Shown here in pieces: positions 26,241 to 35,896 of a DNA stretch of 64,000 nucleotides (position 1 is the first letter of the stretch; every line of letters begins with the position of its first letter). Below the pieces are notes generated by a model. The model was not told where the DNA came from. It did no database searches and worked only from the letters and a program-made list of their open reading frames with translations. Both the position numbers and the translations under genes were made by a program. Source of the stretch: Sphingobacterium sp. R2 (GTDB lineage Bacteria; Bacteroidota; Bacteroidia; Sphingobacteriales; Sphingobacteriaceae). The DNA lies in assembly GCF_040760075.1 (NCBI RefSeq), contig NZ_CP142884.1, forward strand, positions 3,286,001-3,350,000, given 5' to 3'.

Positions 26241-28139
26241 TTAATAGTCCAGTTTATATTTTACACCGATACTAAACCAACGCCCGGGCATTGGAACGGC
26301 GGCTGCTTCAATATAGCGCTTATCCAGTATATTTTGCACATCTGCAAAGATATTTAATTCATGGAATTGGTAGGCCGCCCTTATATCTGCAATAAAATAA
26401 GATTTGTAAATTATACGTTCATTAAAACGGTTGGAACTGGTTAACATCCAATTTTTGTGATTTATTGTAAAATTGACTATAACTTGGTGCCGTAGGCTCT
26501 CTATGGCATATTTAGATAGTATTCCATCGGCTAATGTCACTTTAGGATGAAGATAATTGTAGCTGAGCGTGGTAAAATAGCGTGTTGTAGCGCTGGGGTC
26601 ATTTAAATTGTATCGGAATGATGCATTCAATCCATCGATTTTGTTTTTTCCGATATTCGTTGGTTTCCAAGGAATAATTGTTCCAGTTCCGGCATTGGCA
26701 TCATCTTTTTGCCAATCGATGAAATTGTCTATTTTCCGATGGAAATAACCCGCCTGGGCAACAATTCGATTTGATAGGTACTTGATCCCCCCCTCAATCT
26801 GATAGGCATTTTCGGAGGTAAGGTTTGGATTTCCGATGTTGGCCGTTTGATTATTGTAAAGATCGGTAAAAGAAGGAATACGTTGGCTTGATCCTGCATT
26901 AACGATAATCTTCCAATGCTCAGTAATATCGTAACCTAAATCGAGACCTGGAAAGACCTGCCAGCCAAATTTCGAGTTGTAATTGATATAGGCTCCGGCA
27001 TTGATCATCAGTTTTTCTATCGCTTCAGTCTTGAATTCTAGATAGCCACCGTAATTCTCGCGCTCATGACGGCCAATACTGGTGCTATTGATGTGTTCAA
27101 ATCTACCTTCAAGCCCTATGCCGAAGGTTCCATAATGCTGCTCCAACGCGGCATTAATTTCTGCGCCAAAAACATTGCTATAGTGTTTGGCTCTTCCTTT
27201 TGTCGTTTCCCTTCCTAAATACCAATATTCATCTTCATTATAACGATTGCTGAGACGTGGACTAAGAGAAAACGTCGAAGTTATTTGATGCTTTGACTGC
27301 AAGGAAGCGAAAGCGGTCTTAACCTGCTCATAAGCTTCCCTATCACTAGGAGCAGCATAGTAACCATTAGCACCAAATTGATTGTTGATATAGCCAATGT
27401 TCGCGTTTACCATATTGCCTGTACTAGGTTTATAGGTCCCGTCGTAATATAATTTATTACTGTTAGATGCAGTGTTGTAACGTTGTCCATTCGAATCTTC
27501 GTGGCCAAAATATAATCCGTGGCTGGTTTTTTTAGTTAGAAACTGTGATCCAAGCTGAACGCCTTTACCATAATACATTCCTGTAGTTGTCTGTTCATTA
27601 TCTTTGAATGAGGATCCGCTGTATATTTGGGAACTAATCTGATTTGATTCAATTCTCTTTGTTACGATATTAATGGCTCCTGTGAGTGCGTTAATGCCGA
27701 AAATTCTTGATGCTGGTCCTCGTATGATTTCGATACGTTCAATCGCGTCGAGCGGAACCGGTATATTCATGTTGTGGTGAGCGCTTTGTGGGTCTGTAAT
27801 TTTAACGCCATTGAGTAGAATTGCTGTTTGTTCAAACGAACCGCCATCCACACTAATGTCTGCCTGTGAACCAAATGGTCCGCGTTGCCGAATATCAACT
27901 CCCGGGATACTGCTGAGTAATTCATTTATCGATCGATTAGGAAGTCTTTGTATATCTTCCTGCGTCAATATTTGGATATTTTTGCTTTGTTTGGAAAAAG
28001 GGATTTGTAAACGATTTTGATTAATGATAACTTCTCCTAATGCTGTTGTATCTTGAATCTGTGCAGTTGCAGATACAATACTTAAAGTTATTGCAAGGTT
28101 TGTCAACGTAAATTTTTTATTCAACATGCTCTTATACAT
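26241..28139 (-). CDS. TonB-dependent outer-membrane receptor (BtuB/FepA-like)
   Basis: Importer of an unidentified ligand. It has a signal peptide (about 5-27 from the ATG at 28139), a short TonB-box-like region, a plug (about 50-160; INELLSSIPGVDIRQRG, EIIRGPASRIFGINALTGAI) and a beta-barrel ending in YKLDY. About 632 residues, the size of BtuB-type vitamin receptors; the ligand is not assignable. The start could also be the ATG at 28127. The frame reads 12 codons further up without family resemblance. No cobalamin riboswitch fits in the 85-base leader. It follows the phospholipase-like gene on the same strand. Confidence 0.9.
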   Translation of the reverse strand: MYKSMLNKKFTLTNLAITLSIVSATAQIQDTTALGEVIINQNRLQIPFSKQSKNIQILTQEDIQRLPNRSINELLSSIPGVDIRQRGPFGSQADISVDGGSFEQTAILLNGVKITDPQSAHHNMNIPVPLDAIERIEIIRGPASRIFGINALTGAINIVTKRIESNQISSQIYSGSSFKDNEQTTTGMYYGKGVQLGSQFLTKKTSHGLYFGHEDSNGQRYNTASNSNKLYYDGTYKPSTGNMVNANIGYINNQFGANGYYAAPSDREAYEQVKTAFASLQSKHQITSTFSLSPRLSNRYNEDEYWYLGRETTKGRAKHYSNVFGAEINAALEQHYGTFGIGLEGRFEHINSTSIGRHERENYGGYLEFKTEAIEKLMINAGAYINYNSKFGWQVFPGLDLGYDITEHWKIIVNAGSSQRIPSFTDLYNNQTANIGNPNLTSENAYQIEGGIKYLSNRIVAQAGYFHRKIDNFIDWQKDDANAGTGTIIPWKPTNIGKNKIDGLNASFRYNLNDPSATTRYFTTLSYNYLHPKVTLADGILSKYAIESLRHQVIVNFTINHKNWMLTSSNRFNERIIYKSYFIADIRAAYQFHELNIFADVQNILDKRYIEAAAVPMPGRWFSIGVKYKLDY

Positions 28140-28224
28140 TTTACACTGCAAAAGTAGCTTAGTTGACCACAACACAAGTGGTCCGGTATGAATAATTTAA
28201 ATAGTCCAGTTGTATGGTGTGTTT

Positions 28225-29175
28225 TTACATCCACTCTTCACGGCCGATCGGCTTTCTATCAATGATTTCGATTTGATCTTGTTTGCTATTGATTTTTATT
28301 TTCTCGATGTTGCTTAAATTTGGTTGCCCAGATTCAAGCCAAGCGGAATACCAATAGGAGGCAACACGTAAGATGGTTTTTTGCATTCTCCTTTCCACCA
28401 TTCCGTTCATGGCTTCATGATAGGCTCTGGCATAATTATCAGAGTAGGTCCATACCAGTTGATTGTTTCGTTCAATAAATGATTTTTTTTGAGATGCCTT
28501 AAATTGACGATTGACATCGGCTTCAATTGTTAAGACAGAATCCACAAGCCGATTACTTTCGTAAACAATAGCCCAGGCTTCTTGCAGAGGATCTTTGATA
28601 TAGCTCGCTTTTCCGACGCGAAGGTTGTATTTTTCGGAAAACATTTCCGGTAATCGGCTTTCCCAGAATGCATGTATGCCTAATTGATTGGTGAATTGTC
28701 CATTGTAATTTTTAGTCGTATGCAATGGAACATGGGCATCTGCAATATAATGACCTAGTTCTGCCGAGTGTTTGATGATCAGATTATAATCTTTTGCCTG
28801 AAAAGCTTTCACTAGCTTTTGGTAGGTTAAATAAATTTGCCACGGAACAATACCATTTTTTAACAACTGTTTTTCCTGATATTTTTCTTTCGCTTTTGAC
28901 CAATGAATGGGTATGGAATCATTTTTTCCATCTTCTTCATAATCTTCTATATCTATAAAATGCCGGGGACCTTCAGCACTATCGGTGTAGCAGCGTTTAT
29001 CTGGGTCAACAGCCTTCTCGGTAATCAGATCGATATTGTCTTTATAGAATTTCGCCATCTTCGCCGGCAATGCGAATACGGCATAATGGTTAATTTTTTT
29101 ATGTGCAAAAAATCCCCATGAGGTAAAAATCGGTATCCAAATTAGTGAAAGTATCGTATACAACAGAAATTTCAT
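28225..29175 (-). CDS. Zinc-dependent phospholipase C / S1-P1 nuclease-like protein
   Basis: A 316-residue exported protein (N-terminal hydrophobic segment 1-20). TSWGFFAHKKINHYAVFALP near the N-terminus and ELGHYIADAHVPLHTTKNY (about 144-162), followed by HAFWE, give the Trp1/His/Asp trimetal ligand pattern of the zinc PLC / P1-nuclease superfamily. In Bacteroidota these proteins are of unknown substrate. It lies 85 bases upstream of the TonB receptor; a small GACCAC/GTGGTC hairpin (about 28164-28183) sits between them. Confidence 0.8.
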   Translation of the reverse strand: MKFLLYTILSLIWIPIFTSWGFFAHKKINHYAVFALPAKMAKFYKDNIDLITEKAVDPDKRCYTDSAEGPRHFIDIEDYEEDGKNDSIPIHWSKAKEKYQEKQLLKNGIVPWQIYLTYQKLVKAFQAKDYNLIIKHSAELGHYIADAHVPLHTTKNYNGQFTNQLGIHAFWESRLPEMFSEKYNLRVGKASYIKDPLQEAWAIVYESNRLVDSVLTIEADVNRQFKASQKKSFIERNNQLVWTYSDNYARAYHEAMNGMVERRMQKTILRVASYWYSAWLESGQPNLSNIEKIKINSKQDQIEIIDRKPIGREEWM

Positions 29176-29352
29176 GGTTTATTGAACTGGCTATTAAATA
29201 ATTGTTGATATTAAATATACAAAAAGGAGGATTAAAAAGAGATTAATAGATTTTTTTGATGTTAATTTATATTTTCTTAACCTAACTAAACAATAAAATA
29301 ATATTGATAATCGTTAAAATTGATTAATTTGCCGACACAAAATACAGTCGTT

Positions 29353-30339
29353 ATGAAGATATTGTATGCCGTACAAGGGACAGGAAATGGACATCTTAGC
29401 CGTGCGATGGATATTGTCCCCTGTTTGAGAGCGTTAGGAGAAGTTGATGTTTTGGTGAGTGGAATTCAAGCAGATCTATCACTTCCTTTTGAGGTTAAAT
29501 ATCGTTTTCACGGGTTGAGTTTTATTTTTGGTAAGTCTGGTGGGGTAGATTTGTGGAAAACCTTTATGAGTTCGACTATTCGTAAATTTACAAATGAAAT
29601 TAAGAGTTTGCCAATTGAAAACTATGATTTGGTGATCAACGATTTTGAGCCGATCTCGGCTTGGGCTTGTCATTCTAAAGATTTAGAATGCATTGGATTG
29701 AGCCATCAGATTGCTGCCTTAGATCCGTCGAGTCCTAAACCAGAAGAGAGCGATATGCTGGGTAAGTTCATCATGAAAAACTATGCACCCTCCACACATT
29801 CTTACGGTTTCCATTTTAAGCGTTATGGCAAGAATATTTATCCGCCTGTTATCCGTAACGCTGTTCGTGATTTGATTGTAACAGATCAAGGTCATTATAC
29901 GGTTTATCTACCAGCATACGACGATGCACATCTTTTGAAGCACTTGATGAAGTTTCCAGATGTGCATTGGGACGTTTTTAGTAAACATAATTCGAAGGCA
30001 TTCGAAATGAAAAATGTAACGATTAGGCCTATAAATAACCAATCTTTTATAAATAGTATGGCATCTTCTTCTGGAGTTTTATGTGGGGCAGGTTTTGAAA
30101 CACCGGCAGAAGCGTTATATTTGAAAAAGAAACTGTTAGTTATCCCAATGAAGAACCAATATGAACAGCATTTGAATGCTGCATCGTTGGAAGAAATGGG
30201 AGTGCCTGTAATTTCGAGCTTAAAACAGAAAAACATGCTGGCGATAGAAGCCTGGCTCAACAGTAAATCTAGGGTTGAAGTTGATTACCCTAATATCACA
30301 CAGGAAATTATAAATGAAATCGTGCAGAAGCACCGTTAA
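29353..30339 (+). CDS. Glycosyltransferase, MurG/MGT-like (GT-B fold)
   Basis: A 328-residue GT-B protein. Start set at 29353 because MKILYAVQGTGNGHLSRAMD is the conserved N-terminus with the GxGHLxR loop; an earlier in-frame ATG at 29320 precedes it. The C-terminal donor site has SGVLCGAGFETPAEALYLKK and PMKNQYEQHLNAASLEEMG, as in nucleotide-sugar transferases. Similar Bacteroidota genes are annotated as glycosyltransferases of unknown acceptor. First gene of a three-gene operon; FKBP follows after six bases. Confidence 0.8.
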   Translation: MKILYAVQGTGNGHLSRAMDIVPCLRALGEVDVLVSGIQADLSLPFEVKYRFHGLSFIFGKSGGVDLWKTFMSSTIRKFTNEIKSLPIENYDLVINDFEPISAWACHSKDLECIGLSHQIAALDPSSPKPEESDMLGKFIMKNYAPSTHSYGFHFKRYGKNIYPPVIRNAVRDLIVTDQGHYTVYLPAYDDAHLLKHLMKFPDVHWDVFSKHNSKAFEMKNVTIRPINNQSFINSMASSSGVLCGAGFETPAEALYLKKKLLVIPMKNQYEQHLNAASLEEMGVPVISSLKQKNMLAIEAWLNSKSRVEVDYPNITQEIINEIVQKHR

Positions 30340-30345
30340 ACAAAG

Positions 30346-31077
30346 ATGAAATATATTGCATTAGCCCTATTATCCTTGACAACAGTCACAGGATTTGCTC
30401 AACAAAAAAAAACGAACACGACGGCGAATAAGAAGGTCGTCTCAACTAAACCAAGTACAACAAATCAACTGAAAACGAAGGCCGATTCTGTTTCTTATGC
30501 ATTTGGTGCCGATATAGGAAATTCTCTAAAATCTATTGAGATCGATTACTTGAAGTCTGATTTGATTGCAAAAGCGATTTCGGATGTCTTGAAAGGGGAT
30601 AAATCGCTATTGGAAGAAGGCCAAGGAAGAGCTGTGATCCAACAGGCGATCATGGACGTTCGTGCTAAAAAAGAGGCTGCTAGCCGTGCTGAAGAAGATA
30701 AATTTTTCGTAGAAAATGCAAAGGTTGTTGGGATGAAATCTACGGCTGAAGGGATTCAATATCTTGTTCTAAATGAGGCGGAAGGCCCAAAGCCGAAAAG
30801 TGACGATGAGGTAACTGTGCATTATAAAGGTACCTTACTTAATGGAAAGCAATTTGATAGCTCATACGACCGTAAGGAGCCATTGAAACTATCCTTGGGT
30901 CAAGTGATTAAAGGTTGGCAGATTGGCATCCCGTTAATGTCCAAGGGGGCAAAGTATAAATTTTTTATACCTAGTAGATTAGCCTATGGCGAACGGGCGA
31001 CAGGTGAAATTCCTGCAAACAGCACATTGGTGTTTGAGGTAGAATTGCTTGATATTGGTGCAAATGGAACAACGTAA
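30346..31077 (+). CDS. FKBP-type peptidyl-prolyl isomerase (Mip-like)
   Basis: Periplasmic proline isomerase. Signal peptide about 1-18, a Lys/Thr-rich linker, an N-terminal helical dimerisation domain (VSYAFGADIGNSLKSIEID, about 50-120) and the FKBP domain (about 140-238; VTVHYKGTLLNGKQFDSSYD, GWQIGIPLMSKGAKYKFFIP, LAYGERATGEIPANSTLVF). Length 243 is standard. It overlaps the next gene by 14 bases. Confidence 0.93.
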   Translation: MKYIALALLSLTTVTGFAQQKKTNTTANKKVVSTKPSTTNQLKTKADSVSYAFGADIGNSLKSIEIDYLKSDLIAKAISDVLKGDKSLLEEGQGRAVIQQAIMDVRAKKEAASRAEEDKFFVENAKVVGMKSTAEGIQYLVLNEAEGPKPKSDDEVTVHYKGTLLNGKQFDSSYDRKEPLKLSLGQVIKGWQIGIPLMSKGAKYKFFIPSRLAYGERATGEIPANSTLVFEVELLDIGANGTT

Positions 31078-31969
31078 ATTAGGAAATACAAGCTTAATCG
31101 TTTCGGAAATAGGTTTGGGCTGTATGTCTTTAAAAAGTAATCAGTCCAAACAATCCAAAGATATTATTCAAAAAGCTTACGAGAACGGGATCACTTTCTT
31201 TGACACCGCTGATCTTTACGATAAAGGGCTAAACGAGATGATCGTCGGGGAGAGTGTGCAAAGCTTTCGCAAGCATATTGTTTTGGCGTCGAAAGTTGGT
31301 AACCTTTGGCGTGCAGATGGATCCGGCTGGGATTGGAAGGCTTCGAAAGACTATATTATCAAAGCTGTGGAAGGTTCGTTGTCACGTTTAAAAACGGATT
31401 ACATTGACCTCTATCAGTTACATGGTGGTACGATAGAAGATCCGATAGAGGAGATTGTTGAAGCGTTTGAGCTGTTGAAGCAACAGGGTAAAATTCGTGC
31501 TTACGGTCTTTCATCCATTCGTCCGAATGTTATCAAGGCATTTTTGTCCAAATCTGACATTGCTTCAGTAATGATGCAATACAGTCTATTGGATAGAAGA
31601 CCAGAAGAAGAAATAAGTCGCTTGTTAGATGAACAGGGTATAAGTATCGTCGTACGCGGTGTATTAGCCAAAGGCGTTCTCATCAACAAGCAAATAGAAC
31701 CTTTTCTTCAGTATAGTTCGGGAGAGGTGGCCCATATTGTGAGAAACTTGGCAAACCTTTCCAAACGTATCGGGAAAGACAATATGGTTGTTGCACTTTC
31801 TTATGTGCTTTCTAACGCAGCTGTTGCTACAGCACTCGTTGGTGTGAGTACCAAATTGCAATTGGATGAATTGATCAGAGCAAAAGCGCAGATGATCAAA
31901 TTAAGTGATTTGGATAAGCAGGTTCTATTGGAAGGTGTCCGGTCGTTATATTATACCGAACACCGGTAA
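31064..31969 (+). CDS. Aldo/keto reductase
   Basis: NADPH-dependent oxidoreductase with a TIM barrel. MEQRKLGNTSLIVSEIGLG is the family N-terminus and fixes the start at 31064. The catalytic tetrad region FFDTADLYDKG (Asp, Tyr), VLASKVG (Lys) and YQLHGG (His) are present. About 301 residues. It overlaps the FKBP gene by 14 bases and is the last gene of the operon; substrate unknown. Confidence 0.92.
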   Translation: MEQRKLGNTSLIVSEIGLGCMSLKSNQSKQSKDIIQKAYENGITFFDTADLYDKGLNEMIVGESVQSFRKHIVLASKVGNLWRADGSGWDWKASKDYIIKAVEGSLSRLKTDYIDLYQLHGGTIEDPIEEIVEAFELLKQQGKIRAYGLSSIRPNVIKAFLSKSDIASVMMQYSLLDRRPEEEISRLLDEQGISIVVRGVLAKGVLINKQIEPFLQYSSGEVAHIVRNLANLSKRIGKDNMVVALSYVLSNAAVATALVGVSTKLQLDELIRAKAQMIKLSDLDKQVLLEGVRSLYYTEHR

Positions 31970-31975
31970 GCTTAA

Positions 31976-32719
31976 CTATTTATTGAAAAATAGTCTTAAT
32001 ATTTTAGCGAGGTCTTCTTTTGTATCTACGGCGACAGTTTCATGCGTTGTAATTGCCGTTTGAATGGCGTAGCCATTTTCTAACCAGCGTAACTGTTCCA
32101 GAGCCTCTGCTTCTTCTAGCATAGAAATAGGAAGTTGTGTCAGGGCTTTTAATGTATCTACCTGGTAAGCATATATTCCGATATGTTTATAGAATGATTG
32201 CTTTTGTAACCATTGGTCTTTTTCCACAGCTCTTAAAAAAGGAATGGTCTGCCTACTAAAGTAGATGGCTTCTCCTTTGGTGTTTCGGACAACTTTAGGG
32301 ATGTTTACATTGAATAGCTCCTCCTCCTCAGTAATTTCCTTGACTAGGGTCGCTATCTGCGTAGTGGTATCTTCAAAACAATTTGCTAAAAGATCAATTT
32401 GTGTGGGGTCTATAAAGGGTTCGTCACCCTGTATATTGATGGCAACATCATAACCATCTATATTGGTGATGACTTCAGCACAACGATCTGTTCCCGATTG
32501 ATGGTGCTCTGCGGTCATGACAACTTCGCCACCAAAAGAACGTACAGTTTCTGCGATGCGCTGGTCGTCAGTTGCTACAACAACATCGTTTAACTTTGTT
32601 GATTTTTTGACCTGTTCGTAGACCCGCTGAATCATCGTTTTTCCTTCGATGTCGATCAGCGGTTTTCCAGGGAATCTGCTCGATGCATACCGGGCAGGAA
32701 TAATACCTAAAAATTTCAT
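31976..32719 (-). CDS. kdsB: 3-deoxy-manno-octulosonate cytidylyltransferase
   Basis: Activates Kdo to CMP-Kdo for LPS inner-core synthesis. 247 residues. PARYASSRFPGKPLIDIEG is the nucleotide-binding signature, VVATDDQRI and INIQGDEPFIDP complete the active site. Its presence confirms a Gram-negative envelope. Convergent with the aldo/keto reductase gene, six bases apart. Confidence 0.96.
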   Translation of the reverse strand: MKFLGIIPARYASSRFPGKPLIDIEGKTMIQRVYEQVKKSTKLNDVVVATDDQRIAETVRSFGGEVVMTAEHHQSGTDRCAEVITNIDGYDVAINIQGDEPFIDPTQIDLLANCFEDTTTQIATLVKEITEEEELFNVNIPKVVRNTKGEAIYFSRQTIPFLRAVEKDQWLQKQSFYKHIGIYAYQVDTLKALTQLPISMLEEAEALEQLRWLENGYAIQTAITTHETVAVDTKEDLAKILRLFFNK

Positions 32720-32760
32720 TTTTTACTATTTATCGTTGGCTGAGAAAATGCGAGTTTATC

Positions 32761-32797
32761 AAAAAGCCTGTAAAATTAAATGTCTTACAGGCTTTTT
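32761..32797. terminator. Terminator after the deoxynucleoside kinase gene
   Basis: A 13-bp stem (AAAAAGCCTGTAA with TTACAGGCTTTTT) and an 11-base loop lie 11 bases downstream of the kinase stop on the minus strand. The T-rich arm also allows function on the plus strand. Confidence 0.8.
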
Positions 32798-32807
32798 GAT
32801 ATCGCAA

Positions 32808-33425
32808 TTATTCGAACAATCCGTATAATTCGGCTTCGATTTTTTGAATGATATTGCCGAGGTCTTCTGGGTTTTTGGTGAAGTCCAGATTGTCCTTGTC
32901 CAGAATCATGACCTTACCTTCCTTGTAATTATTGATCCATTTATCGTATTTATCGTTCAGCTTAGACAGGTAATCTAAGCGAATTGCGGATTCATAGTCA
33001 CGCCCCCTTTTTTGGATATTATTCACCAGGGTAGGGACAGAGGCTTTGAGGTAAATCAATAAATCTGGCGGTTTGATATAATGGATAATGCTTTGAAAAA
33101 TATTACTATAGTTTTCAAAATCACGTGCGCTCATTAAACCCATATCATACAAGTTTTCGGCAAAGATATAAGCATCTTCATAAATGGTACGATCCTGAAT
33201 CATATCAATGCCAGTTTCCTGCAGTTTTACAATATGTCTAAAGCGGCTGTTGAGGAAAAAAATCTGAAGATTGAAGGCCCAGCGTTTCATGTCCGAATAA
33301 AAATCTTCCAGATACGGATTGTTGTCTACAGCTTCAAACTGAGGTTCAAATTTAAAGTGACTGGCTAACATTTCGGTCAATGTTGTTTTGCCGGCACCTA
33401 TATTTCCAACGATAGCGATGTGCAT
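32808..33425 (-). CDS. Deoxynucleoside kinase
   Basis: Phosphorylates deoxynucleosides for nucleotide salvage. 205 residues; P-loop IVGNIGAGKTTLTEML at the N-terminus, the DRTIYEDAYIFAENLY substrate motif (about 78-93) and the lid LVNNIQKRGRDYE. The dNK/dGK group is well represented in Bacteroidota. It starts 12 bases after trpS on the same strand. Confidence 0.92.
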   Translation of the reverse strand: MHIAIVGNIGAGKTTLTEMLASHFKFEPQFEAVDNNPYLEDFYSDMKRWAFNLQIFFLNSRFRHIVKLQETGIDMIQDRTIYEDAYIFAENLYDMGLMSARDFENYSNIFQSIIHYIKPPDLLIYLKASVPTLVNNIQKRGRDYESAIRLDYLSKLNDKYDKWINNYKEGKVMILDKDNLDFTKNPEDLGNIIQKIEAELYGLFE

Positions 33426-33437
33426 ATTATTTCTAGC

Positions 33438-34436
33438 TTAATAAAATCTTTTAATACCAATAATTTCACGAACTTCTTTCAGTGTCTTGTGCGCGGATTC
33501 GCTTGCTTTTTCAGCGCCCATTTTTGCAACTTTAGCAATGTATGCATCATCGTTTGATATATCCTCAATGCGGGAGCGTACATCTTTGGTTGCAAGTACC
33601 ATATCTTCTGCCAATTGTTTTTTGAAATCACCATAACGAATTTCACATTTGTTATAGCGTTCATCAAAATGCTGTAACGTATCTGCAGTAGATACGACCT
33701 TCATTAAATCAAAAAGATTTTGGATAGCTTCAGGCTTAGGCTGGTTCATCTCAGTTGGACCAGAATCGGATACAGCGCGCATCACCTTTTTACGAATTAC
33801 GGTTTCACTATCTGATAGATAAATACAATCTGCTTCACCATTGGATTTACCCATTTTTCCCTGGCCTGAAAGTCCGGGAACTTTCACCAATTTGTCAGCG
33901 TAAGAGAACGCGAACGCTTCTTTAAAATAATCTACATTGTATAAGCGATTGAAGCGATTGCCAAAAGTCCGCGTCATCTCCAAATGTTGTTCCTGATCTT
34001 TTCCTACGGGCACTTTTGTGCCATGGTGAATCAATATATCAGAGGCCATCAAGACCGGGTAGGTTAATAAACCTGCGTTAACATTGTCTGGACTACTTCT
34101 AACTTTATCTTTAAATGCGGTAGCGCGTTCAAGCTCGCCGAGATAGGCGTTCATATTCATATATAGGTAGAGTTCCGCAACTTCTGGAACATCAGACTGA
34201 ACATAAATAGTCGATTTTTCGGGGTCTATTCCTGCAGCTAAATATTCAACAATAACTTGGCGAACCGTTCCCTGAAGCCCATGGGGAGTGGGGTGAGTCG
34301 TTAGTGAATGTAAATCTGCAATGAAAAAAAAGCAATTATATTCGTTTTGCATTTTCACAAAATTGCTCAATGCGCCGTAGTAATTTCCTAAATGTAATTT
34401 TCCGGTACTTCTGATACCGCTAACAACTGTTTCCAT
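33438..34436 (-). CDS. trpS: Tryptophan-tRNA ligase
   Basis: Class I aminoacyl-tRNA synthetase. 332 residues. The HIGH-equivalent STGKLHLGNYYGAL (about 10-23) and the KMSKS-equivalent GKMGKSNG (about 191-198) are present, along with PVLMASDILIHHGTKVPVGK. It forms a gene pair with the deoxynucleoside kinase and follows mazG by 75 bases. Confidence 0.96.
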   Translation of the reverse strand: METVVSGIRSTGKLHLGNYYGALSNFVKMQNEYNCFFFIADLHSLTTHPTPHGLQGTVRQVIVEYLAAGIDPEKSTIYVQSDVPEVAELYLYMNMNAYLGELERATAFKDKVRSSPDNVNAGLLTYPVLMASDILIHHGTKVPVGKDQEQHLEMTRTFGNRFNRLYNVDYFKEAFAFSYADKLVKVPGLSGQGKMGKSNGEADCIYLSDSETVIRKKVMRAVSDSGPTEMNQPKPEAIQNLFDLMKVVSTADTLQHFDERYNKCEIRYGDFKKQLAEDMVLATKDVRSRIEDISNDDAYIAKVAKMGAEKASESAHKTLKEVREIIGIKRFY

Positions 34437-34511
34437 ATTCCTGCGAATTTACGCATAAATTTGACAAAGTCGAATTAAATTCGGTCCTTGACTTCCTTTT
34501 TAGGGACTGCG

Positions 34512-35324
34512 TTATTTTTTTAATTTTTTAGCTTCATTCCAATAAACGTCCATTTCTTCTAGACTCATTTCCTGCAGTTGTTGCTTATTTTCAGCGGCTT
34601 TTTGTTCTAAATAGGTAAACCGTTCAATGAATTTTTTATTGGTGCGTTCAAGTGCATTTTCGGGATTTATGCCAATATGCCGTGCATAATTTATTAAGGA
34701 GAATAAAAGGTCACCAAATTCGCCTTCCGCTTTTTCCTGATCCATTGGAAGTGCTGTCTCCAGTTTAAATTCTGCTTTGAATTCGGCAAGCTCTTCCTCT
34801 ACTTTTTCCCATACTTGTTTCTTATCTTCCCAGTCAAATCCGATACCGCGAACTTTATCTTGGATACGATAGGCTTTTACCAAAGCGGGTAGGCCTTTTG
34901 GTACGCCGGCAAGTACAGATGTATTGCCTTCTTTGAGCTTGATCGCTTCCCAATTGGACTTGACCTGATCTTCTGTATCAGCGTTGGCGTCACCGTAGAT
35001 GTGTGGATGGCGCGTAATCAACTTATCACAGACCGCATTAAGTACGTCGACCATGTTGAAATGTCCTTCTTCTTCGGCAATGCGGGCATAGAATACCAGA
35101 TGCATCAAGACGTCACCAATTTCTTTTTTGATTTCTGGATAATCTTTTTCCAAAATGGAGTCTGTTAATTCATACATTTCCTCCATAGTCAAATGTCGAA
35201 GTGATTCCATGGTCTGTTTTTTATCCCAGGGGCATTCGATCCTTAAGGTGTACAAGACATCGAGTAATCGTTGAAACGCCAATTGAGGTGTGTGTTGATA
35301 CGCCGGTGCTGCTAGTTTTGCCAT
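34512..35324 (-). CDS. mazG: Nucleoside triphosphate pyrophosphohydrolase
   Basis: House-cleaning enzyme that hydrolyses NTPs to NMP and PPi. 270 residues, a duplicated MazG fold. The first repeat has EEMYELTDSILEKDYPEIKKE followed by GDVLMHLVFY, giving the metal-binding EExxE...ExxD pattern; the second repeats this near residues 170-225 (EEELAEFKAEF, GEFGDLLFSLINYAR). A TACTTTTG box on the minus strand (35344-35351) fits a -7 element. Confidence 0.94.
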   Translation of the reverse strand: MAKLAAPAYQHTPQLAFQRLLDVLYTLRIECPWDKKQTMESLRHLTMEEMYELTDSILEKDYPEIKKEIGDVLMHLVFYARIAEEEGHFNMVDVLNAVCDKLITRHPHIYGDANADTEDQVKSNWEAIKLKEGNTSVLAGVPKGLPALVKAYRIQDKVRGIGFDWEDKKQVWEKVEEELAEFKAEFKLETALPMDQEKAEGEFGDLLFSLINYARHIGINPENALERTNKKFIERFTYLEQKAAENKQQLQEMSLEEMDVYWNEAKKLKK

Positions 35325-35459
35325 ATTTCATCGTGTTGGTAGCACAAAAGTAGAAATATGATTTTGAATAAACTATTTCAAATTGCGGAAAACAAAACCG
35401 TTTTGTCAGTCGTTTTATAATAAAATTTAACGTTTAGATCGGATTTAGAACACTCAACT

Positions 35460-35759
35460 ATGGAAAGAATGCACGGGTACTCCTCTGCCAGCGTTGCTTT
35501 AGAAAAATTAAGCAACATGGGTTATACAATTGACTATAATATTGAATTTGATGATCTGTTAGCTCATGCAGATCAGTATAAAATTGATTATTTATTTCGT
35601 TATGAAGGTGCATCTGATCCTGATGATGAATCTTCCGTTTATGGTATCAGCAATGAATCGGGGCAGAAAGGCGTTTTTGTTGCTGGCAACCTATCTTTAA
35701 TAGAGGGCAAAAAGCGTGATATTCTCCTTCAATTAGAACTAAAGGAGCGCGAGCGGTAA
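35460..35759 (+). CDS. Small conserved hypothetical protein
   Basis: 99 residues, cytosolic. Pattern: ALEKLSNMGYTIDYNIEFD, an acidic middle (YEGASDPDDESSVYGIS) and a final strand/helix ending in a charged tail. It resembles a group of about 100-residue Bacteroidota proteins that databases often label phosphoribosylpyrophosphate synthetase by mistake; there is no PRPP motif here. Function unknown. Confidence 0.65.
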   Translation: MERMHGYSSASVALEKLSNMGYTIDYNIEFDDLLAHADQYKIDYLFRYEGASDPDDESSVYGISNESGQKGVFVAGNLSLIEGKKRDILLQLELKERER

Positions 35760-35896
35760 CTTTATCAAAAAATATGCATTTCAAAACAGTTGCCTTTAGT
35801 TAGCAAAATTGATTTCGTAAGGTTGAATTATAAAAAATAATTTAATGGTTGTTTACTATATATTAATAAGGAATAAAACCTTTTAAATTCTATACT

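Noticed and set aside
28140..28224. Cobalamin or other riboswitch upstream of the TonB receptor
   Set aside because: Only 85 bases are available and they hold just one short hairpin; no conserved B12-box or other riboswitch core is visible.
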